Shown: piece after piece, positions 1 to 8,860 of the stretch
Layout of the letters: each line of letters starts with the position of its first letter
How positions within the stretch are numbered: the stretch's first letter is position 1
Assembly (NCBI RefSeq): GCF_004340465.1
Contig: NZ_SLVV01000020.1
Span: forward strand, 1 to 35,836
Origin: Mesobacillus foraminis
GTDB lineage: Bacteria; Bacillota; Bacilli; Bacillales; Cytobacillaceae
Length of the DNA: 35,836 nucleotides
Direction: 5' to 3'
Program-made: the position numbers and the translations under genes
The notes under the pieces: model-generated
What the model saw: the letters and a program-made list of their open reading frames with translations, nothing else
Databases searched by the model: none
Told to the model about the DNA's origin: nothing

Positions 1-85
1 CAAGCTCCCTCCGATTCGCTCGACTTGCATGTATTAGGCACGCCGCCAGCGTTCGTCCTGAGCCAGGATCAAACTCTCCAATAAA
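1..85 (-). rRNA. rrs: 16S rRNA, 5' end only
   Basis: Read on the minus strand this is the start of a bacterial 16S gene: TTTATTGGAGAGTTTGATCC is the usual 5' end, followed by the conserved CTGGCTCAGGACGAACGC stretch and the GCCTAATACATGCAAGTCGA helix. The window cuts the gene off in the V1 region. The V1 bases (GCGAATCGGAGGGAGCTTG) resemble Peribacillus/B. simplex-type sequences as I remember them; this is not a database result. Transcription runs off the left edge, so the rest of the rRNA operon should lie there. Confidence 0.97.
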
Positions 86-124
86 GAGTATGAGTTAAGC
101 TCATAAAAAAGAAAAAACGTTGGC

Positions 125-143
125 TAGTGATTTGAAATCACTA
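125..143 (-). repeat. Perfect hairpin in the rRNA leader
   Basis: TAGTGATTT-G-AAATCACTA is a perfect inverted repeat in the leader between boxA and the 16S 5' end. In Bacillus rRNA leaders, sequences here pair and form processing stems. Its role as a processing signal is inferred from position. Confidence 0.6.
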
Positions 144-177
144 AGTTTTTATTGTTTGTTGACGCTTGTTTGTTTAG

Positions 178-190
178 TTTTCAAAGAGCA
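178..190 (-). promoter_or_regulatory. rRNA boxA antitermination element
   Basis: The minus strand reads TGCTCTTTGAAAA, matching the NusB/NusE-binding boxA core TGCTCTTT found in bacterial rRNA leaders. It lies about 95 bases upstream of the 16S 5' end and downstream of promoter P2, the expected place. Confidence 0.85.
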
Positions 191-222
191 ATTTATTGGC
201 CACTTCAGAAGCGACGTTTAAC

Positions 223-251
223 ATCTTAACATGTTGTCTAGAAGGAGTCAA
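223..251 (-). promoter_or_regulatory. rRNA promoter P2
   Basis: The -35 TTGACT (251-246) and -10 TAAGAT (228-223) are separated by exactly 17 bases. It is the promoter closer to the 16S gene. Confidence 0.8.
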
Positions 252-308
252 CCATTTATTTTTTCAAATAAGTTATTGATTTATTCATCCTTGAAGCAAC
301 TTTTATAT

Positions 309-335
309 ATTATAACAATCAAAACATCCCGTCAA
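309..335 (-). promoter_or_regulatory. rRNA promoter P1
   Basis: The -35 TTGACG (335-330) is followed by TATAAT (314-309) with a short 15-base spacer; shifting the -10 two bases gives TAATAT with a 17-base spacer. A second promoter about 85 bases upstream of P2 is the usual tandem arrangement of Bacillus rrn operons, so the operon probably starts here. Confidence 0.65.
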
Positions 336-489
336 CATTTTTTTAACTAAATTGTCTAGAGAAAAAGGTAATCTAAGTCCAGTCTTCTTTAATTATTTAA
401 ACCTTTTCCTTAATAATGAATCCGAATGCCAGTCTAATTTTATGCATATATTCGTGAGACTGACCCTTTTACATGATCAAGGCTAAATT

Positions 490-1017
490 TTAAGTCCTTT
501 TATAATCTGTAAGTTTTTGACCTGCGACGATGGACTTCCCTGCTGATATCATCATGACTTTTTGTTGCGATTCCTTCATTTTGGTGATTATTTCATCTAA
601 ATAGGAATCAGAGATTTTTTCGGGGATGTAGCCCATTCTTTCCCGTATTAAATTTTCCAGAACAAAGCACTTACGAGTCCAGTACTCATATTCATTAAAA
701 GTGTATCTTATCCCTTCCACGCATTCTTCCACCCCTTCCTTGAGGGCTTGAATAAAGACCTTTCTATTAGCATATATCCCCCTTCGTTCCGCCCGTGCGA
801 ATTTCAAAAGATAAAGGAGTTCTATCGTTGTTAACTCCATTAGTTCAGAAGTACTTTTTCGAAGTTCCGTATAAGATGGCTGTGATACCGGTAGGAAGTC
901 TTTTCTATCTCCATCTTCTTGTACATCCTCAGGATAAAGGGTCAATTCGCAATAATTACATTGAAATTGGCTGCAAATAAGCTCCACGAGGCTTCCACAA
1001 TAAGGACAGGTTTTCAA
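490..1017 (-). CDS. Hypothetical zinc-ribbon protein, 175 aa
   Basis: A soluble protein that I do not recognise. Residues 4-7 (CPYC) and 20-23 (CNYC) form a zinc-ribbon-like CxxC-x12-CxxC pair. The rest is predicted to be mostly helical and charged, with an EYEYWTRKCF segment in the middle. The start is a TTG at 1017, chosen because GGGAGGAG lies 6 bases before it and no ATG fits. The gene sits upstream of the rRNA promoters and reads in the same direction; only a weak CAGTCT/AGACTG hairpin (430-462) separates it from P1. Function unknown. The ribosome site and consistent reading frame make it a likely real gene. Confidence 0.65.
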   Translation of the reverse strand: MKTCPYCGSLVELICSQFQCNYCELTLYPEDVQEDGDRKDFLPVSQPSYTELRKSTSELMELTTIELLYLLKFARAERRGIYANRKVFIQALKEGVEECVEGIRYTFNEYEYWTRKCFVLENLIRERMGYIPEKISDSYLDEIITKMKESQQKVMMISAGKSIVAGQKLTDYKRT

Positions 1018-1742
1018 TAGTAACTCCTCCCATTGACCTTAAATGTTGGATGATCGAATTTGTTTAGCCGTAGGGTTGTATAACTGAATTATTTTTATTA
1101 TACACGAACTTATGTTCCCTTACTCTTATTTTATTAATAATATTTGGAGTATTAATATTTGGTCTGGTTAAGATCCTTCATCTGCCGAACTTTATGAATA
1201 TTTCCGTTTCTGCCAGGCTCAAATTCAACATTACAAACGGGTGAATCCGATTTCACTCTGGTGTTTTGTCATAATAAAAAGATGATTATCGGTATTTACT
1301 TTGTAGCAAAGGCAGTTAAACCTTAATTTTATGAGGTAACATTAATCGAACGTTTGATTAAGACAAAAATAAAAAAAATCGGTACTTGCTATACGATATA
1401 CATTACATTCATGGCTGTCCCAAATTTCTCCTATGGCGAATTGTCCCCTTTATTTCAATTACCGTATACCAATTTGTAATTTTTTTACATTTGATCGGAT
1501 ATACTGTTATAAGGAACAGGGCAAGCTTCAATACGCCAGGAGACAAAACCACCAGCCTTGTTCCCTTTTGTTTAATCCTTGCCTTCCCATATTTCAAATC
1601 AGAAATCTGGTAAATCGATATCAACCGTTTATATAAGTAATTGGTCTGTTTCTTACTATCCGTAACTCAAATTTATTAATTCCTCTTACATTAACACTAC
1701 CTTCAAACAAGTGTCTGTCAATCAATGGTAAGGCGGATAACT
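1018..1742. other. Intergenic, no gene supported
   Basis: AT-rich stretch. Overlapping open frames of about 70 codons on both strands at 1386-1636 have no convincing ribosome site and no recognisable motif. A minus-strand frame at 1409-1624 looks somewhat protein-like (basic, ending RHRRNLGQP) and could be a decayed fragment, but I would not call it a gene. Confidence 0.5.
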
Positions 1743-2069
1743 ATGAGAGACAAACCAGTGAATTCGATATTTTCTATAATATTAATTCCTGTTTCATTGT
1801 TAAATTTTGGTCTACTAATTCCTTGGGATCCCTTAATGGAAATACATGAACGATTTGGAGATATGGCAGTTCCAACCGCCTTCTTCGGAACAATAATTGG
1901 TATTTTGGGACTATTAAAAGGGGAACCAAGAAAGCTAGCTTTGTTCGGGTTGATTGGCAATGGAATCCCTCTTGCAGCCTTTGCTTTTATAATGATCATA
2001 ATGTTTATTGCGTATTTTGGAGGACCAATTAATGAAAAGTTTGTATTAATCAGCACCGGGTATTTTTAA
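1743..2069 (+). CDS. Small membrane protein, 108 aa
   Basis: Unrecognised integral membrane protein. Three hydrophobic stretches are visible: residues ~7-26 (SIFSIILIPVSLLNFGLLIP), ~41-58 (VPTAFFGTIIGILGLLKG) and ~66-90 (ALFGLIGNGIPLAAFAFIMI onward). The start at 1743 (MRDKP) is preferred over an in-frame ATG at 1725 because AAGGCGG lies 6 bases upstream of it. A strong terminator follows 35 bases after the stop, which supports a single-gene unit. No function is proposed. Confidence 0.65.
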   Translation: MRDKPVNSIFSIILIPVSLLNFGLLIPWDPLMEIHERFGDMAVPTAFFGTIIGILGLLKGEPRKLALFGLIGNGIPLAAFAFIMIIMFIAYFGGPINEKFVLISTGYF

Positions 2070-2103
2070 TATATAGGTGTATCCCCTCCGGATAGGCCTT
2101 AAT

Positions 2104-2136
2104 GGAAGCGGTGCCCTGGGAGCACCGCTCCTTTTT
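2104..2136 (+). terminator. Rho-independent terminator
   Basis: AGCGGTGC-CCTGGGA-GCACCGCT stem followed by CCTTTTTC, directly after the small membrane protein gene. Confidence 0.9.
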
Positions 2137-2427
2137 CGATCATTTTAGGGTTCTTAAATCCGAAGAAAGTCCTTATCATAATGCACATCTTTCCTTATGT
2201 ATGGATATATTCAAAAAACAAAAAATATTAAATGTCCTCTTCCCTTGACCTTCCCTAATTAGTGAGAAGACTTTTATTTTCAGCAGATTCGTTAGGACAC
2301 TCATATAACGAGTGGTGCAACGGAACTGTAGGAGACGTATTGAAAAATTCCTGAAATCGGTCATAATAGACATAGCGCTGAGCAAAGCAAAACTTTTCCT
2401 AATTGGTTCTAGAAGACAGATTAGGGT

Positions 2428-2475
2428 AAAGCCATTTCCCCCCTCCAATAGACTTAGGGGAAATGGCTTTTTTTT
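2428..2475 (+). terminator. Rho-independent terminator after no recognised gene
   Basis: AAAGCCATTTCCCC pairs with GGGGAAATGGCTTT across a 15-base loop and is followed by eight T. The 290 bases before it hold no convincing gene (a 66-codon plus frame from 2312 has no good ribosome site), so this may end a small RNA or a decayed gene. Confidence 0.8.
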
Positions 2476-2700
2476 ATTGCAGGGTAGAGGCATAAAAAGA
2501 AAGGACTTTTAAATCCCTGATTTGAATGAACCTTTGGTTCATCGTGATGTTCGCGTAAGATCCTTCCCCACTCCTTTTTTCTAGTCATGTATGCCGAAAG
2601 AATCACAAACCTTATAAAGCTTTTTTGCTTTACAATAATGACATAATTGTAACACTAAAGAAATATAATGTATCAGACAGAAGGGAAGGAGGAAGAACCA

Positions 2701-2886
2701 ATGGATAATCGGATTTTCTTATTCCTTGCTACAATTTTTTCTGGTTTTGCACTCATTAAAGTTCCTTTAGCTGATTCATTCCTTGAAAGCGTCTCCCCAG
2801 TTACTGATGTCCTTGGCATACTAACTATTCTAGTCTTTTCACTCGTCTTAATTTATAAAGGGGTAAGAAGTTTGTTCAGTAAGTAA
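2701..2886 (+). CDS. Small two-helix membrane protein, 61 aa
   Basis: Unrecognised small membrane protein. It has two hydrophobic segments, residues ~5-21 and ~36-53, joined by an acidic linker (LADSFLESVSPVTD), and a basic C-terminus (KGVRSLFSK), which suggests both ends on the cytoplasmic side. The start at 2701 is chosen because AAGGAGGA lies 7-8 bases upstream; an upstream in-frame ATG at 2668 would place that ribosome site inside the coding sequence. It is a lone gene closed by a small terminator. Confidence 0.7.
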   Translation: MDNRIFLFLATIFSGFALIKVPLADSFLESVSPVTDVLGILTILVFSLVLIYKGVRSLFSK

Positions 2887-2900
2887 ATAAACTATTTTGG

Positions 2901-2927
2901 AAAGCACTCTCTATGGGTGCTTTTCTT
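2901..2927 (+). terminator. Short terminator after the 61-aa membrane protein
   Basis: AAAGCAC pairs with GTGCTTT (extended by C-G and a T-G wobble), followed by TCTTT. Confidence 0.6.
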
Positions 2928-3086
2928 TAATCCTATTCTCACCAGATTTATGAAACAAAGAAGTACAGTAAAATAATTTAGAAAGACTTTGTTGTGTCCT
3001 CCCATAAACACAGTACTCAGACTGTCAATTTTATTATATTGCAGCTGAAATGCCATGTACCCAAGAACTACTTTAAATGAGAAAGA

Positions 3087-3111
3087 GGGGATTACTCGTT
3101 GAGTAATCCCC
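3087..3111. repeat. Perfect 11-bp inverted repeat with a 3-base loop
   Basis: GGGGATTACTC-GTT-GAGTAATCCCC. The T-tract on either side is poor and there is no gene just upstream on the plus strand, so it is a strong hairpin of unclear role; the next 300 bases (3112-3416) contain no gene I can support. Confidence 0.6.
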
Positions 3112-3416
3112 TTCTATAAAGAGTATTAAACCATTTACACAAGGGATGGATCCCATCATTAGTGTTTATAGAAAAACGTATTTTTCATTTAAGTTCCCCT
3201 TTATTTCCCCAATTATGCTTGTTATAGACGGTCTCAAAAAACAGATGATTTACATACATATGAGGAAAACAAGGGGACACGCTTCCCTCAGTTTAAACAG
3301 CTTGAACAGGAAATTGGGAATGCTCTTCACTTAAAGTGAGCCATAATAATGTTCATAGCTAGCCTTACTCTGTTCAAATAACTGGAGTGGGCAAATTGTC
3401 ACCATTATACAAGGTA

Positions 3417-4823
3417 TCAATTGAGGTTCATTAGTTTCGTGTTCCCGTCTAAGATTAATTCCCCTTCTTTTACCTCAACATCGTTTAATCCCTCTATCTT
3501 TTTCATATCCAAAGGATCATTGGCCCCAATGAATATCAAGTTCTGTAACTCATCTTCATCTCGTTCCGCCAGTATATACATCTCTTGATATACGCTTTTT
3601 ATGGTGGTGTACATACTCTCAATAAGTAGATCGTCTTTAGGTCTACCAATCGCGTTAATGACCAGGAGTCCGTCATCCTGTAATTTTTCTTTGGTGAGGG
3701 TAAAGAACTCTTGAGTAATCAAATGGAATGGGATTTGCCTTGTGTCATGATAGGCATCTAAGACAATTACATCAAATAGTTTGGATTGTTCCTGTAATAT
3801 CTTACGTCCATCACCAATTTCCACACTGTTACCTTTATAGAGGAAATATTTCTTGCTGGCCTCCAGGACACCCTTATCTAGTTCCGCAACCCTGACTTCT
3901 TCTATCTCACTTTCAAATTTGCTTGTAAGGGATCCAATCCCATGACCGACCATAAATATACGATCACTGTTTGCAGCAAAACTGTCTACCACTTCCCAGA
4001 TATGTTGCGTGTATTCCAACAAAAGGGTTTCCGGCGCTTCCATGTTCATTATTCCTTGAATAGTATCGTCGTTACCAAAAGTCAAATACCTATATTCTCC
4101 GGGTACACCTTCAAATTCATCTGTTTCATAAACCTGTATATCATGATAAAGGCTTGTTTCTTCATATAAAAGCCCAAAGGAAGAAAGATTGTCCGGTACA
4201 AAAGGAAGGAGGACAGAAATGGTCGGAAGAAATAATAACAAAATTTTTATCTTCTTATGTAAATAAAAGTATATGAGGAAAGCAACAAAGAGCATTCCCA
4301 CGAGAGTAGCGATCACAGTATGGATGTCAGTGAAAGGAATGAGTAAGAAAGTAGTTACCAAAGTTCCTAATACACTGCCTAATGCAGAAGATGTGTGGAG
4401 GTTTCCAATCACCTTTCCAGTAACAACTTCCTCAAGTCCATCCTTCATCAACATCGTTGCAATGATACTGAAAAGAATGTTTGGTATGAAATATAAGATC
4501 AGTACACCGACGGTTGTCCCCAAAACGCTAGTCAAGACTTCAAGAAAAGGAAACACACTATTTTTTATGACTGGGATCATACCAATGAGGAGCATCCCCA
4601 ATAGGTACAACCAAAACATCCATTGACTACCACTTGAACGGTCAGCCAAAAAACCGCCAATCATATACCCTATAGATGATCCAATAAGGAAAACGGAAAT
4701 CACAATCCCCCAAGTGTAAACAGTGTTTCCAAACGATGGTGCTATGAGTCTGGTCGCGGTCATCTCTAATCCCATGAGGACAAAACTGACAATGAACAAA
4801 TTTAAATAAACCCTCTTTTGCAT
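3417..4823 (-). CDS. Membrane-anchored spermidine-synthase-like protein, 468 aa
   Basis: Fusion of an N-terminal membrane half (several hydrophobic helices over residues ~5-210, beginning NLFIVSFVLMGLEMTATRLI, a signature of the fused MFS/SpeE-like family) to a C-terminal Rossmann methyltransferase-like half of the polyamine aminopropyltransferase fold. In that half, IFMVGHGIGSLTSKF is the cofactor-binding glycine loop, VAELDKGVLEASKKYF the acidic strand 2, and VIVLDAYHDTRQIPFHL the catalytic-loop region. The classical synthase triad region is diverged, so the substrate is not predictable and true spermidine synthesis is doubtful. The ATG at 4823 is preferred over a TTG two codons upstream because GGGG lies 6 bases before it. 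Lone gene. Confidence 0.85.
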   Translation of the reverse strand: MQKRVYLNLFIVSFVLMGLEMTATRLIAPSFGNTVYTWGIVISVFLIGSSIGYMIGGFLADRSSGSQWMFWLYLLGMLLIGMIPVIKNSVFPFLEVLTSVLGTTVGVLILYFIPNILFSIIATMLMKDGLEEVVTGKVIGNLHTSSALGSVLGTLVTTFLLIPFTDIHTVIATLVGMLFVAFLIYFYLHKKIKILLLFLPTISVLLPFVPDNLSSFGLLYEETSLYHDIQVYETDEFEGVPGEYRYLTFGNDDTIQGIMNMEAPETLLLEYTQHIWEVVDSFAANSDRIFMVGHGIGSLTSKFESEIEEVRVAELDKGVLEASKKYFLYKGNSVEIGDGRKILQEQSKLFDVIVLDAYHDTRQIPFHLITQEFFTLTKEKLQDDGLLVINAIGRPKDDLLIESMYTTIKSVYQEMYILAERDEDELQNLIFIGANDPLDMKKIEGLNDVEVKEGELILDGNTKLMNLN

Positions 4824-5157
4824 TAGCAACCCCGTTTTTTGTATATTTGTATTTCATTTTTTCTGTATCAGTACATACTCGATATGGGACAGATCATGGG
4901 CTCAACAAATTACTGATAAATTTATTTTAAAATTTATTAACGTTTTAGGCAAAAAAGAGGCATCAAATAGAAAAGCTGCCACGAAAACAGCAGCTCCTTC
5001 ATTATTTATTCACATTTGTATTTACCATTCTTCTTAATCTAATACATTTGTTATAAGATACGCTATTTCAGAATCAAGAAAGAACGCTATCGTATATTAC
5101 ATCTTAAATAACATGTTACAATGCAATTTCAAGTATAGCTCACGCCTTTAACCACAT
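4824..5157. other. Intergenic, one weak hairpin
   Basis: No gene seen. AGCTGC/GCAGCT around 4974-4994 forms a short hairpin followed by a poor T-run. Confidence 0.4.
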
Positions 5158-5328
5158 TCAGGCCGAGTAAAGAGGAAGATACTTTCCTGAAAGGTTATCA
5201 TACCCATAAGCTACTATCTCAACATTTATTGGCACCTCACCAAGATCAACATATTCCTTCCACTCTTCGGTAAAGAATATCGGGAGCATGCTAGCCTCGA
5301 TTTCGAATAGCTCGAAGGTTCTTTTCAT
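5158..5328 (-). CDS. Small acidic protein coupled to the ArdC-like gene, 56 aa
   Basis: A short open frame starting MKRTFELFEIEASMLPIFF and ending NLSGKYLPLYSA. Its ATG abuts the TAA of the ArdC-like gene directly (TAAATG), so it is probably translated by coupling in the same mRNA. It has no recognised motif, is acidic and aromatic-rich, and contains EEWKEYVDLGEVPINVEI. Small partners are common next to antirestriction genes on Gram-positive mobile elements, but I cannot assign a family. The end-to-start fusion with its neighbour and clean amino acid composition support a real gene. Confidence 0.6.
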   Translation of the reverse strand: MKRTFELFEIEASMLPIFFTEEWKEYVDLGEVPINVEIVAYGYDNLSGKYLPLYSA

Positions 5329-6648
5329 TTACCCCAACTCCATTTCTTTCGTAGTTTTTGAAGGTGATTGGACATGCTCGGTAACCTGTTGGAACTGTTC
5401 ATGGGCAATCGACTTTTCCATTATAATCTCTGACAATCTTTTAATCCCGGTCAAATCAGATTTCCCAATGAAGAAGAGATCTTCATTCCTAATCTGATAT
5501 AAATGGATGAATCCTTTCTGTTCATCCAACTTTTCTACTGCATTTGCTGGATAATATATTCGGTTTTGATTGAAGACAGAAATCGCTTCTGCTTTATCTT
5601 CTGTTTCGATAAGAATGCAATTTTGTTGTGATCGGATTGCTTCCATATTGTTCATGAGAGATTCATCAATGTTTTTAGTGACAAAATAGCTCTTCCCAAA
5701 CCGATAAAGGGAAACTAAATCCTTTTCCTGTTGATCTGCGAGTTCTCTTACCGGGACATCAAAAACGATTTCTTTCTCCAATATCAAATTTTCAATTTTA
5801 GTAATCAAACGGTTTGTCTCCTTCTGTATTTCATCCTGATGCTTTAACAATAATTGATCACTATTGCTCGCATAAGATGCCAGATAAGGGAAGGTAAACC
5901 GACTGGAATCCAATCCAAAATACTTACAGGTGAGATAAGCGAAACTCTCTGCCTGGGTCTCTTTTACATCTTTACCGGAATCCTTGTATTTACCATCAGG
6001 AGAATGGAAAATCGAGTGCGCATATTCATGTATAAGGGTTGTAAGTTTATTGGTAATGTCATGGTCCTGATTGATCGTTATGGAGTGCTCCGAAGGAGAA
6101 TAGAAACCATATAATCCTTTTCTTTCTAATGTTTTTTCCATGACAGGGAGTTCTTCGTTCATTTTTTCTTTTAAATGCTCATAAATCTTTTTTGCAAAAT
6201 CACTAGGCTCCACCTTATCAGGAACTACGGGATTCAAAGGAAGGGGCGCCCCCTCGGTCTGTTGTACATCAAAAACAGGAACAGCCTTGAAACCCACAAT
6301 CCTTGTTACCTCTTCCACTTCTTTTTTGCCGGCATTATTTTCTTTTTCCTCTTTGAATTTCTTCTGGATCGGCGCAAGGATTTTGAGCGATTTCTCCCCC
6401 TTTATCACTTTCCTCCCTAAGCTATTCCAGGTCTTCATTCCGGCCACATAGGTGGCCTGAGGATTTTGCATGTAAATCATCATTAGATTATTGAAACTAT
6501 AACGGGGAAGCTTAGAAGAAAAATTTAGGTAATCCTTATATTTTTCATCCGTTAATATCCCTCTGACCCCTTTCACGATCTCCTCAAAATATTCTTCGGT
6601 CTTTTGCTGCCGCTCATTTTCTGTTAATGGTTGATACCTTCTTTTCAT
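5329..6648 (-). CDS. ArdC-like antirestriction protein with zinc metallopeptidase domain, 439 aa
   Basis: Protects incoming single-stranded plasmid DNA in related systems. The N-terminal ~115 residues match the ArdC/LtrC-type ssDNA-binding domain: SFNNLMMIYMQNPQATYVAG followed by a WNSLGRKVIKGEKSLKIL segment. Residues ~165-245 form an ImmA/IrrE-like zinc peptidase: HEYAH at ~207-211 as HExxH, and KETQAESFAY, whose glutamate near 234 is the likely third zinc ligand. The C-terminal ~170 residues are unassigned. The start is the ATG at 6648, because AAAGGAG lies 9 bases upstream and would be inside the gene if the GTG at 6669 were used. It lies downstream of the relaxase in the mobilization block. 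Confidence 0.85.
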   Translation of the reverse strand: MKRRYQPLTENERQQKTEEYFEEIVKGVRGILTDEKYKDYLNFSSKLPRYSFNNLMMIYMQNPQATYVAGMKTWNSLGRKVIKGEKSLKILAPIQKKFKEEKENNAGKKEVEEVTRIVGFKAVPVFDVQQTEGAPLPLNPVVPDKVEPSDFAKKIYEHLKEKMNEELPVMEKTLERKGLYGFYSPSEHSITINQDHDITNKLTTLIHEYAHSIFHSPDGKYKDSGKDVKETQAESFAYLTCKYFGLDSSRFTFPYLASYASNSDQLLLKHQDEIQKETNRLITKIENLILEKEIVFDVPVRELADQQEKDLVSLYRFGKSYFVTKNIDESLMNNMEAIRSQQNCILIETEDKAEAISVFNQNRIYYPANAVEKLDEQKGFIHLYQIRNEDLFFIGKSDLTGIKRLSEIIMEKSIAHEQFQQVTEHVQSPSKTTKEMELG

Positions 6649-6782
6649 TCGTGAACACTCCTTTATCACATCTACTTTTAGTTAAGTACTGGATAGATCT
6701 AGGTGCCATGAATTTTCCAAAGGAAACCTAACAACAAAGACACTTACAAATGAAAATATGGAATGATTAGTTGTAAGTCTGA

Positions 6783-8795
6783 CTAACGATCAAGGCCTTT
6801 TCGTTTTTTCTTTTTGTTCTTACGTTTCTGCTGCTCAAATTCATCTTCCCTCCATTTTCTGTCCGCTTCACGAATCGCACTTTCAAGGATGGAAAAGAAG
6901 TCGGAGCCATAGGTCGGAATGAAATTTTGAGAATCGCTGTGATGTGACGTGAACGTATCAGACGGGTGGGGTGGTGCTCCTTCCCCTTCCCTGACGAATC
7001 GGCCCATAAGGATGTTGTTAAGCTGATCCAAACTCTCAGTTCCGATTTCATCCGCCAACCTTCTGCATTCAAGATAAAACATATTCAGGAATGATTTGTT
7101 ATGGAGTTGGAAATCAGGATATTCACTGAGCAGAGTTTCTCTGTATTGGATTTGTTTCTCACTCTCATTTTGGCTATTCATTTGATCCAAATAGAAAATG
7201 ATTCTTTGCTGGTCTTCCTTGGAATACTTCCTTGGAGGATTTGCAATATCCTGTGGAATTATAGTCCTCCCATAATACTCTTGGGCCATGACAAAGAATT
7301 CTTTTTGTTCGATTGTCAAATAATCACGACCGTCCCAATTGGGGTACATTTCCTCAAGCTGGTAATCATAAAGGCGATCCATCAACTCTAGGGACTTTTC
7401 CATTTGACTTTTAAGATTCAGGACCAATCTTATCTTATTTAAAACTTCCTCTGGCACATTTTTGATTGTTGATTCGTCTGCAAAGTTGATTCTATTCGTC
7501 ACTCTTAACTGTTCAAATTCAAGTTCCGCATTTCTGATTTCATTCTGAAGGGATAAAACAAAATGAGCACGGTTATTTAATAAACCGGCGAGTTCCCTCT
7601 CGATTTGGTTTTTCTCAATTTCCTTTGTGATATTTTCAATCTCGGATAGGCTTAACAATTTATTATTAGAAACTGTTACGTCCACGATTTCAATCTTCTG
7701 ATTACCTGAAAGCTCTTCCCTCTTGATGTCTGGATAATATTTTTTCAGAAATCTGTCCGCTTCATTTTCTAAAATGACTTCCGCAGCATTGAGGATTTCT
7801 GTTTCTTTTTCAATCCTATTAAGTTTCTTATATTTATCAATCGAATCGGAACTGAACTCAAGACGGTCCTGCCATTTCTGAAGTTGATTTCTTCGTTTGA
7901 TGATGTTTTCCAGATTGACGAATAACCTTAACGTCTTGGCAGCTTCCCTAAGCTGTTTTTTCTCCGCAGGAGTGAAACGGCGTGTGAACTTTTCATTTCG
8001 TCTATGAATCTCTTTTTCTCTTTTGGCTTCTTGAATATCAATGACGACCTGGTTGTACTCTTTGCGCTCCTGGTTGATTTGGATTCGCTCCGACTGTTTT
8101 CCTTCTTTTTGCATTTGTCTTGCGACAAAACCTTCATGAATGGTTGGCAGTGTTTCGATTCCCTGGTCCTTATTTGATAAGTGAGTGATCCTTACGGCAA
8201 ACCCATTTTTCTCAAGGTAATGGTTCGCAAAAACAGCCCATTGTTCCCGCCAGTGAAGAAGCTTCTCTTTTGTGTTCCAATCGGTGGTATGCAGGGCCTT
8301 AACCTGAAGTTTCTCATTCACCATTTCTTTTGTTTTCTTTTGCTTGTTCCCCCACGTACCGTCTTCGTTAAATGGCCTGATGGTCAACATTACATGAAAG
8401 TGGGGATTATCCTCATTGTCACGATGGATGGCGAGATCGGCCACCATTCCATCAGAAACGAAAACCTCATTGCAAAACTCGATTGCCAATTGTTCCTGCT
8501 CTTCGTTGGAAAGCTCCTTTGGCAGGGCCACGTTGATCTCACGTGCCAGCTGGGCGTTCCACTGCTTCTCTTTCCTTTCGACTTCATTCCATAATCGCTG
8601 CCGGTCATAGACCCAGTCCGGTGCATGGCTGGGAGCGAGGATACGGGTGATGGGTTCCACTTCCCTTTTGTAATATTTGACCTCGTTGGTCCGTTCATCC
8701 AGGAGTTTCTCCCCGGACCGGTAGGCAGCGGCCGCGATGGTATTCTGTTGTTTTTTCCTCGAGATGATCTGGTTTGAGAAGTGGTAAATCGCCAT
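6783..8795 (-). CDS. MobA/MobL-type relaxase (MOBQ), 670 aa
   Basis: Nicks the plasmid at oriT and pilots the strand during mobilization. Residues 1-~210 form the relaxase domain: MAIYHFSNQIISR opening, Tyr25 in AAAAYRSG as the likely nucleophile, and the three-histidine metal motif HRDNEDNPHFH (His124, His132, His134). The remaining two thirds are charged and coiled-coil-rich (~240-560), ending in a basic tail (QQKRKNKKKKRKG). There is no helicase or primase motif. The start has GGTGAGG 10 bases upstream. The adjacent oriT has the nic core expected for this family. No type IV secretion genes are in the window, so transfer would need a helper. Confidence 0.93.
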   Translation of the reverse strand: MAIYHFSNQIISRKKQQNTIAAAAYRSGEKLLDERTNEVKYYKREVEPITRILAPSHAPDWVYDRQRLWNEVERKEKQWNAQLAREINVALPKELSNEEQEQLAIEFCNEVFVSDGMVADLAIHRDNEDNPHFHVMLTIRPFNEDGTWGNKQKKTKEMVNEKLQVKALHTTDWNTKEKLLHWREQWAVFANHYLEKNGFAVRITHLSNKDQGIETLPTIHEGFVARQMQKEGKQSERIQINQERKEYNQVVIDIQEAKREKEIHRRNEKFTRRFTPAEKKQLREAAKTLRLFVNLENIIKRRNQLQKWQDRLEFSSDSIDKYKKLNRIEKETEILNAAEVILENEADRFLKKYYPDIKREELSGNQKIEIVDVTVSNNKLLSLSEIENITKEIEKNQIERELAGLLNNRAHFVLSLQNEIRNAELEFEQLRVTNRINFADESTIKNVPEEVLNKIRLVLNLKSQMEKSLELMDRLYDYQLEEMYPNWDGRDYLTIEQKEFFVMAQEYYGRTIIPQDIANPPRKYSKEDQQRIIFYLDQMNSQNESEKQIQYRETLLSEYPDFQLHNKSFLNMFYLECRRLADEIGTESLDQLNNILMGRFVREGEGAPPHPSDTFTSHHSDSQNFIPTYGSDFFSILESAIREADRKWREDEFEQQKRKNKKKKRKGLDR

Positions 8796-8860
8796 GGCTA
8801 GAGTTCCTCACCTTCTTTTCACAACATGAGCGGAGCGAATTTTCCAGACGCTTCACGGGT

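Noticed and set aside
1386-1636. Overlapping open frames of 67-75 codons on both strands
   Set aside because: No ribosome sites, no motifs, and the frames overlap one another; likely chance.
3942-4626. Plus-strand frames of 75 and 117 codons
   Set aside because: They are antisense to the well-supported spermidine-synthase-like gene.
8181-8594. 137-codon plus-strand frame
   Set aside because: Antisense to the relaxase domain with its conserved motifs; no ribosome site.
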